52,163 bases of DNA, taken from Streptomyces pyxinicus (GTDB taxonomy: Bacteria; Actinomycetota; Actinomycetes; Streptomycetales; Streptomycetaceae). Within the stretch, counting starts at the first letter, position 1. Each line of letters starts with the position of its first letter. Both the position numbers and the translations under genes were made by a program. Under the pieces are notes generated by a model. The model was not told where the DNA came from and ran no database searches. It worked only from the letters and a program-made list of their open reading frames with translations. Shown here piece by piece: positions 46,107 through 52,163 of this stretch. The stretch covers positions 1 to 52,163 of the forward strand of contig NZ_JANUGP010000041.1 of NCBI RefSeq assembly GCF_024753135.1. Reading direction: 5' to 3'.

Positions 46107-49100
46107 CAGTACTCCACCTCCACCAACCCCGTCTGAACCAACGGCTTCCCCCGCTTCCGCGACACGAAGACGCCCCGCCCCGCCGGCATCGGCCGGGGCC
46201 GGACGCCGCCGAGGATGTCGCCCTCGGCCGGGTCGCCGGTGAGGACGATGCCCTGGGCGCCGAGTTCCTTCATGCGCTGCATGAACGGCTCGTAGGCGGC
46301 GCGGCCGGCGCCCGCGGAGGAGCGGGCGATGATGAAGCGGACGCCGACGTCGCGGGCGAAGGGCAGCATCTCGGTGAGGCCGCCCAGGGGGTTGCCGCTG
46401 GAGGTGGACACCAGGTCGTAGTCGTCGATGACGACGAACACCTGCGGGCCGCGCCACCAGCTCCGGTCCCGGAGTTGCTGCGGGGTGACGTCGGCCGTGG
46501 GCGTGCGGCGCTGCATGAGGTCGGCCAGGGCGACCATGTGGTGGTCCATCTGGCTGGACATCGGGATGTACTCGGCCAGGTGGGACGCCGGAGTGACGTC
46601 CAGCAGCGAGCGCCGGTTGTCCACGACGAAGAACTTCGCCTCGTCGCCGCCGTACCGCAGGGTCAGCTGCCGGATCAGCAGGCGCAGCAGGTTCGACTTG
46701 CCGGACTCGCTCTCGCCGAAGACGAGGAAGAACGGGTCCTGTTCGAAGTCGAGGTACACCGGCTCCAGGTTCTCCTCGTCCAGCGCGAAGGAGACGCCCC
46801 GCTTCGGGAAACGGTCGCCGGGCGGCAGTTCGGTCGCCTCCAGCCGGCGCGGCAGCAGCCGTACCTTCGGGGCGCCCGGGGCCTGCCAGTGGCGGCCGAC
46901 CTCGGTGGCCAGCGCGGCCGTCGCCTCGGCGAGGTCGGTGTCGGAGGTCAGGCCGTCGATCCGCGGGACCGCTGCCATGTAGTGCAGCTTCTGCGGGGAC
47001 AGACCGCGGCCGGGGACGCCCGTGGGGACGTTGGCGGCCACCTTGCGGTCGATCTCGGAGTCCATGACGTCGCCCAGGCGCAGCTCCAGGCGGTTCATCA
47101 GGTGGTCCTTGAGGTTAGCGCGGACCTCCATCGAGCGGGACGCCGTGATGACCACGTGGATGCCGTAGCCGAGGCCGCGCGCCGCCATGTCCAGGACGGC
47201 CGGTTCCAGTGCCTCGTAGTCGGTGCGGAAGTTGCCCCAGCCGTCGATGACCAGGAAGACGTCACCCCAAGGCTGGTCGGTGACCGAGATCTGGCCCCGG
47301 GCGCGGCGGTTGCGGTAGTCGGCGATGGAGGCGATGCCCGAGGCGCGGAAGTACTCCTCGCGGCGGGTCAGCACGCCGTAGACCTCGGAGACCGTGCGGC
47401 GCACCCGCTCGGGGTCGAGGCGGGAGGCGACGCCGCCCACGTGCGGCAGGCCGTCCACCGCGGCCAGGCCGCCGCCACCGAAGTCGAGGCCGTAGAACTG
47501 CACCTCGTGGGGTGTGTGCGTGAGCGCGAAGGCGCAGATCAGGGAGCGCAGCAGCGTCGACTTGCCGGACTGCGGGCCGCCGATGATCTGCATATGGCCG
47601 GCCGCGCCCGAGAAGTCGAGCGTCAGGCGGTCGCGGCGCTGCTCGTACGGCTTGTCGACCAGGCCGACCGGGACGACCAGGCGTCCGGCGCCCTCGTAGT
47701 TCGGCTGGGTCAGACCGCGGCCCTGCACCGCCGCGAGGCCGGGCAGCAGCGCGTCCAGCGAGGGCGGGCTCTCCAGCGGGGGCAGCCACACCTGGTGGGC
47801 CGCCGGGCCCTGCGCCTCAAGCCGGCGCACGATCACGTCCAGGACCGTGTCGGCCAGCGCCTCGTCGACCTCGGGGGAGGACTGGGTGCGCTGCCGGGGG
47901 ATGGCCGTGTACTGGACCGGCACCTCGGTGGCCGTGAAGAGCACCGGCCGCCGGTCCACCGGCAGGGGCCCGCCGCCCAGGGCCGCGCGGTGCGGGCCGG
48001 AGCGGTGGACGCCGGAGACGTAGGCCGCCTTGAAGCGCAGCATCTCGTCCGTGCCGAACTTCAGGAAGCCGGAACCGGGGACGTTCGGGAGTTCGTAGGC
48101 GTCGGGGACACCGAGCGCGGCCCGGGACTCCGCCGCCGAGAAGGTCCGCAGGCCGATGCGGTACGACAGATACGTCTCCAGGCCGCGCAGCCGGCCCTCC
48201 TCCAGGCGCTGTGAGGCCAGCAGCAGGTGCACGCCGAGCGAGCGGCCGATCCGGCCGATCTGCACGAACATCTCGATGAAATCGGGCTTGGCCGTCAGCA
48301 GTTCGCTGAACTCGTCGATGACGAGGACGAGGGAGGGGATCGGCTGGAGCGGGGCGCCGGCCGCGCGGGCCTTCTCGTAGTCGTGGATGTTGGCGTAGTT
48401 GCCGGCGTCGCGGAGCATCTCCTGGCGGCGGTTCAGCTCGCCGCGGATCGAGTCGCCCATGCGGTCGACCAGGGTGAGGTCGTCGGCCAGGTTGGTGATG
48501 ACGGCCGCCACGTGCGGCATCTGGGCCATGCCGGCGAAGGTGGCGCCGCCCTTGAAGTCCGCGAGGACGAAGTTCAGCGTCTCGGAGGAGTGCGTGACGG
48601 CGAGGCCGAGCACCAGGGTGCGCAGCAGCTCCGACTTGCCGGAACCGGTGGCGCCGACGCACAAGCCGTGCGGGCCCATGCCCTCCTGCGCGGCCTCCTT
48701 GAGGTCCAGCATGACCGGACGGCCGTCCTCGCCGAGGCCGATCGGCACGCGCAGCCGCTCGGCGAGCGCGCGGGGCCGCCAGGTGCGCTTGGTGTCCACG
48801 GACGCCGCGTCCCCGAGCCCCAGCAGGTCGGTGAACTCCAGGTTGGCGAGCAGCGGCTGGTCGTCGTCGCCACCGGAGGCCATGCGCAGCGGGGCCAGTT
48901 GCCGGGCCAGTGCCTCGGCGGACTCGTGGGAGAGACCGTCCGGGGTGCCCTCGTAGACCTCGCCGTGCCCGGACTCCAGGCGCAGCACGCCCGGCTGGAC
49001 GACGACGGACAGGTCGCCGCCCGCCGTGGTGAGTTCCCCGGGGACGACCTCGACGACCGTGACGCCCTGGAGGCCCTCGGGGTTGGCGAGCACCGAGTCC

Positions 49101-50071
49101 GGCAGCAGGGAGACGTCGTCCAGGACGAGCACGATGTGCGGCTCGTCCAGCAGCGGGGACGCGGCGGGGTGGAAGCGCGGCCGGCCGGTCAGCCGGGTGG
49201 CGAGCAGGTCCTCCAGCTCGCGCGGGTCGGTGCCGATCAGCCGGCGGGAGCCCGCGCCGTCCACCTCGCCGGCGAGCTGCGCGTGTGGGAGCCACTTCGC
49301 CCAGTCCCAGTGCGGCAGCGCCTCGCGGCCCGCGGCCACGGCGACGACCAGGTCCTCCGGGGAGTGCAGCGAGGCCAGCGAGCCGACCAGGGCGCGGGCC
49401 GAGGACCGTACGGAGTGCGGCTCGCCGCTCACGGTGACGTGGGAGAAGGCGCGCAGCGACACCGCCATCGGCAGGTCGCCGACCGTGTTGTGGGTGGCGA
49501 GGAAGCGCTGCATCGCGCCCGCGGTCAGCGGCTCAAGCTGCTCGACGGGACCGGTCTCCGGGGCGATGAGCGCGGTGGCCAGCGGCTGCGGGCCCAGGCC
49601 GACGCGTACGTGCGCGAAGTCCTCGTCGCCGGGCCGCCGCTCCCACACCCGGCTGCCCTCGGCGACGAGCGCCCACAGCTGTTCGGGGGAGGGGTGCAGG
49701 TAGTACTGCGCGTCCCGCTGCCGATTCGCCGTCTCGACGGCCGAGGTGCGCGCCTGGGAGAGGTAGCTGAGGTAGTCGCGCCGCAGGTCGGCGAGCTGCC
49801 CCTGGGAGCCGCGGCGGAAGCGGACCACCATCGCGACGGACATGGCCACCGTCGAGGCGATCATGATCATGCCCATGATCTTCATGAACGGCTGCCCGTT
49901 CGTGAAGAAGAACACCACCGAGCCGCCCATGCCCAGCGTGGGCAGCAGCTGCATCAGCACGCTCTCCTGCGCCCCGCGCGGCAGTTCCGGCGGCGGCTGG
50001 ACCGCGATCTCCTCCGTGGGCACCTCGGACGGCAGCGCCCGTGGCGGGCGCTTGACGACGATCTGGCTCAC
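46106..50071 (-). CDS. eccC: Type VII secretion ATPase EccC (FtsK/SpoIIIE type)
   Basis: The motor and substrate-recognition component of the ESX complex, 1321 residues in one chain. Two membrane helices near the N-terminus (GGSVVFFFTNGQPF and the following IMGMIMIASTVAMSVAMVV) anchor three FtsK-like ATPase domains. Their Walker A motifs are GATGSGKSELLRTL (~475), GGPQSGKSTLLRSL (~834) and GESESGKSNLLRLL (~1122); the Walker B strands read LVLVIDEFSEL, VFLVIDGWGNFR and VFVVIDDYDLVS. Only the first has the classic Asp-Glu pair, in line with the first domain being the main catalytic one in EccC proteins. The GTG has GGTGAG upstream. The lipoprotein genes follow it. Confidence 0.97.
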   Translation of the reverse strand: MSQIVVKRPPRALPSEVPTEEIAVQPPPELPRGAQESVLMQLLPTLGMGGSVVFFFTNGQPFMKIMGMIMIASTVAMSVAMVVRFRRGSQGQLADLRRDYLSYLSQARTSAVETANRQRDAQYYLHPSPEQLWALVAEGSRVWERRPGDEDFAHVRVGLGPQPLATALIAPETGPVEQLEPLTAGAMQRFLATHNTVGDLPMAVSLRAFSHVTVSGEPHSVRSSARALVGSLASLHSPEDLVVAVAAGREALPHWDWAKWLPHAQLAGEVDGAGSRRLIGTDPRELEDLLATRLTGRPRFHPAASPLLDEPHIVLVLDDVSLLPDSVLANPEGLQGVTVVEVVPGELTTAGGDLSVVVQPGVLRLESGHGEVYEGTPDGLSHESAEALARQLAPLRMASGGDDDQPLLANLEFTDLLGLGDAASVDTKRTWRPRALAERLRVPIGLGEDGRPVMLDLKEAAQEGMGPHGLCVGATGSGKSELLRTLVLGLAVTHSSETLNFVLADFKGGATFAGMAQMPHVAAVITNLADDLTLVDRMGDSIRGELNRRQEMLRDAGNYANIHDYEKARAAGAPLQPIPSLVLVIDEFSELLTAKPDFIEMFVQIGRIGRSLGVHLLLASQRLEEGRLRGLETYLSYRIGLRTFSAAESRAALGVPDAYELPNVPGSGFLKFGTDEMLRFKAAYVSGVHRSGPHRAALGGGPLPVDRRPVLFTATEVPVQYTAIPRQRTQSSPEVDEALADTVLDVIVRRLEAQGPAAHQVWLPPLESPPSLDALLPGLAAVQGRGLTQPNYEGAGRLVVPVGLVDKPYEQRRDRLTLDFSGAAGHMQIIGGPQSGKSTLLRSLICAFALTHTPHEVQFYGLDFGGGGLAAVDGLPHVGGVASRLDPERVRRTVSEVYGVLTRREEYFRASGIASIADYRNRRARGQISVTDQPWGDVFLVIDGWGNFRTDYEALEPAVLDMAARGLGYGIHVVITASRSMEVRANLKDHLMNRLELRLGDVMDSEIDRKVAANVPTGVPGRGLSPQKLHYMAAVPRIDGLTSDTDLAEATAALATEVGRHWQAPGAPKVRLLPRRLEATELPPGDRFPKRGVSFALDEENLEPVYLDFEQDPFFLVFGESESGKSNLLRLLIRQLTLRYGGDEAKFFVVDNRRSLLDVTPASHLAEYIPMSSQMDHHMVALADLMQRRTPTADVTPQQLRDRSWWRGPQVFVVIDDYDLVSTSSGNPLGGLTEMLPFARDVGVRFIIARSSAGAGRAAYEPFMQRMKELGAQGIVLTGDPAEGDILGGVRPRPMPAGRGVFVSRKRGKPLVQTGLVEVEY

Positions 50072-50400
50072 TGCTCACCAATTCCCTTGCCCGACCCAGG
50101 CTTTCCACCCACCGCCCCGTGTCGGCGAGCGCGGGCCGCCGCGTGATCCTACTGAGTTCACCGCGCGCGGGTGAGCGGTAGGGTGCCGGATGTTCGCGTG
50201 AGCACACGCCGCGCCGGCCGGACATAGGCGGTCAACCCGCCCGATGTCGGAGCAGGAGGGCCCCGGAATTCCGGCCGCCGGCACCTTCGCGGCCGTGGCC
50301 GGCGCGAACGGGCACGAGACCTTCACGACACAGCCGTACCACCACCACCGCAACACGATCACCGAGACACAGACGCACCACCACTGAGGGGGAACAGCAG
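50072..50400. promoter_or_regulatory. Divergent intergenic region eccC / eccD
   Basis: These 329 bases must carry the promoters for both eccC and eccD. The right half (50244-50387) is occupied by a small His-rich reading frame. The left half is moderately AT-richer near the eccC start; I cannot place -35/-10 boxes with confidence. Confidence 0.4.
50244..50387 (+). CDS. Possible small His-rich protein upstream of eccD
   Basis: A 47-codon frame begins MSEQEGPGIPAAG and ends in YHHHRNTITETQTHHH, so eight of its ~20 C-terminal residues' neighbours are His or polar; the tail has two HHH clusters. Third codon positions are G or C in all but a few codons, the same bias as real genes here. It ends 13 bases before the eccD start, on the same strand, so it would be the first gene of the eccD transcript. 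There is no clear ribosome site, and I know no matching family, so this may be an untranslated leader instead. Confidence 0.4.
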   Translation: MSEQEGPGIPAAGTFAAVAGANGHETFTTQPYHHHRNTITETQTHHH

Positions 50401-51909
50401 GTGAGCATGACGGCCGCCGCCACCGGCGGACCCGGGACGGGCGCGCCTTCCGGGTCCGGCAACGGACTCGGCTTCTGCCGGGTCACCATCGTCGCGCCGG
50501 ACAGCCGCATCGACGTGGCACTGCCCGACGACGTCCCGGTCGCCGACCTCTACCCGGAGATCCTCCGGCTGTCGCGGCAGAGCGCCGAAGCGGGCGCCCC
50601 GGTCGGCTACCACCTGGTCCGCACCGACGGCACCGTGCTGGACAGCGCCCGCTCCTTCGCCGCGCAGCGCATCCTCGACGGCGAACTGCTCACCCTGCGC
50701 CCGTTCGCGGAATCCCTGCCCCCGGCCGTCTTCGACGACGTCGCCGAGGCCGTCGCCTCCGCCGTCACCAAACAGCACACGCTGTGGAGCGGCGACCTCA
50801 CGCGCGCCGCGGGACTCGTCGGCGGTGGAGTGCTGCCGGCGCTCCTCGCGTTCGTCGCCTGGACCGCCGACCCGCGCCACGACATGCACGGCCTGGCCGG
50901 CGTCCTCGCCGCCGTCACCGGCATCCTCCTGGTGGTGCTGTCCGCGGTCCGCGCCCGCGTCTACGACGACCGCGGCTCGGCCGTCGCCCTCGGGCTCGGC
51001 GCGCTGCCGAACATCGGGGTCGCGGGCAGCGGACTGCTGCCCCTGAGCGGCGGCGAGGGCGTCGGCAGACTCCAGTTCCTGCTGGCCTGCGCGGCGGTCC
51101 TGGTCGCCGCGCTCGTCCTCGCCCTGTGCTCACCGCAGGGCGACGGGCCGTTCGTGGCCTTCGTGTTCGCCTCGGCGGTCGCGCTGGTCGTCGTCTTCGT
51201 CGCGACCCTCACCCACTGGGCCCCGGTCGAGATGGCCGGCCTGTGCGCGCCCGTCTCCGTCGGCGCCCTCGCCTTCCTGCCCGGCATGTCGATGCGCTTC
51301 GCGCGGCTGCCGATCGGCTTCGAGAACCCCAGCAACGGCGCCACCCGCTCCGCGTACGGCGTCGAGACCGCCGGCCCCGAGCCCGTGGACACCGGACGCG
51401 TCGCCGCGCAGGCCCGGCGCGGCCACGAACTCCTCGTCGGCCTGGTCGGCGGCTGCGCGCTCCTCGCCGTCGGCGCCTCGGCGGTCCTGGGCTTCTCGGA
51501 CGACGTCTGGGCCCAACTGCTCGCCCTCGCCACCGGCGTGGCGATGCTGATGCGCGCCGGCCTCTTCCGCTACACCGCCCAGGTCGCCCCCGTCCTGGCC
51601 GCCGGCCTGGGCTCGCTGGTCCTGCTGGGCCTCGGCCTCGCCCTCAACCCGCCGCAGCTCATCGTCGCCGCCGCGCTGGACGGCCACCGCACCGACCTCG
51701 CGATCCGCACCGTCTGGCTGATCGCGGCCATCGCCGCCGCGAGCGCCCTGGTGACGGCGCTCGGCCTGATCCTGCCCCGCGGCGGACCGACCCCGTTCTG
51801 GGGCCGCTTCCTGGAGATCAGCGAGGGCTTCGTCCTGCTGACCCTGATCCCGCTCACCCTCGCCGTCTTCGACGTGTACGCGACCGCGCGCTCGATGACG
51901 AGCAAGTAG
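50401..51909 (+). CDS. eccD: Type VII secretion integral membrane protein EccD
   Basis: The polytopic membrane component of the ESX channel, 502 residues. The cytoplasmic N-terminal ~110 residues have the ubiquitin-like (YukD-type) pattern FCRVTIVAPDSRIDVALPDD to ILDGELLTLRPF. The rest is almost entirely membrane helices, about eleven, beginning LVGGGVLPALLAFVAW and ending FVLLTLIPLTLAVFDVYATA. The GTG at 50401 has GAGGGGG 8 bases upstream; an ATG at 50407 is also possible. It is divergent from eccC and stands at the right end of the locus. Confidence 0.95.
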   Translation: MSMTAAATGGPGTGAPSGSGNGLGFCRVTIVAPDSRIDVALPDDVPVADLYPEILRLSRQSAEAGAPVGYHLVRTDGTVLDSARSFAAQRILDGELLTLRPFAESLPPAVFDDVAEAVASAVTKQHTLWSGDLTRAAGLVGGGVLPALLAFVAWTADPRHDMHGLAGVLAAVTGILLVVLSAVRARVYDDRGSAVALGLGALPNIGVAGSGLLPLSGGEGVGRLQFLLACAAVLVAALVLALCSPQGDGPFVAFVFASAVALVVVFVATLTHWAPVEMAGLCAPVSVGALAFLPGMSMRFARLPIGFENPSNGATRSAYGVETAGPEPVDTGRVAAQARRGHELLVGLVGGCALLAVGASAVLGFSDDVWAQLLALATGVAMLMRAGLFRYTAQVAPVLAAGLGSLVLLGLGLALNPPQLIVAAALDGHRTDLAIRTVWLIAAIAAASALVTALGLILPRGGPTPFWGRFLEISEGFVLLTLIPLTLAVFDVYATARSMTSK

Positions 51910-52117
51910 ACCGCCGGTACGGCGGCGCGGTCGATGACCGGCAAATCATCGCCCTGATCACCTTGATCGCCCGTACGCCCGTACGCCCGTGCGGTCGTGC
52001 GGTCGGCGACCGGCGACCGGTGACCGAGCCGAAGCCGAAGGCCGACACCGGCCGCCGGGGGACCCACCACCCCGGCGGGCGCGCCCCGCCACCCCACCGC
52101 GCCGCCCCCCGCCACCG

Positions 52118-52147
52118 CCCCCCCCCCCCCCCCCCCCACCCCCCCCC
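52118..52147. repeat. Poly-C tract near the right window edge
   Basis: A run of 20 C (52118-52137), one A, then nine C, followed by AAAGACC. The preceding ~200 bases after eccD are also low in complexity, with CGTACGCC and CGACCGG repeats. Homopolymers this long are rare even in GC-rich genomes. Confidence 0.9.
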
Positions 52148-52163
52148 AAAGACCCGCAAGCCG

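Overview
The window is a very GC-rich actinobacterial chromosome segment, almost certainly Streptomyces. The evidence is the strong third-position G/C bias, many GTG starts, an IF-2 with a long Gly/Pro/Ala-rich N-terminus, a NusA without C-terminal repeats, a WhiJ/AbaA-type XRE + DUF397 + ATPase cluster, and a Streptomyces-style type VII (ESX) locus. I read it by eye, without alignments, so family names rest on motifs and gene order. I saw no rRNA, tRNA, CRISPR array, insertion sequence, origin or attachment site.

Bases 1-15262 hold housekeeping and small accessory genes. They run: the 3' part of a large LuxR-type regulator with 42-bp coding repeats, an acyl-CoA dehydrogenase, the isoprenoid (MEP) genes dxr and ispG flanking an RseP-type site-2 protease, and a small WhiJ-like regulatory module. 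Next come two GNAT acetyltransferases and proS, then a three-gene minus-strand group: a lipoprotein, a DUF4439 ferritin-like protein and a kinase-fold protein without its catalytic residues.

Bases 15495-27482 carry the classic transcription/translation block rimP-nusA-ylxR-infB-DUF503(ylxP)-rbfA-truB, then a 1172-residue trypsin-like/P-loop protein with substituted catalytic positions, and ribF. A strong bidirectional hairpin at 27512-27542 ends this block.

Bases 27562-51909 form an ESX (type VII secretion) locus. It has a MinD/EspI-like ATPase, a conserved hypothetical protein, eccE, eccB, a mycosin, a divergent accessory region, a second mycosin, an esxB-esxA WXG100 pair, two lipoprotein genes (one frameshifted), eccC and eccD. 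The Ecc proteins would build the membrane pore, EccC would power it, the mycosins would process or stabilise it, and the WXG100 pair would be the core substrates. The inserted region at 36255-42527 holds two gene sets, on opposite strands. In each, a small helical protein precedes a long protein with an N-terminal WxG domain; on the minus strand a small membrane-anchored protein follows. I consider these the best candidates for undescribed ESX effectors with cognate chaperone and immunity or accessory proteins.

The window is also rich in short tandem repeats at gene ends, in leaders and within coding sequence. Several copy a stop or start codon. The last 50 bases contain a 20-C homopolymer that may be an assembly artefact.
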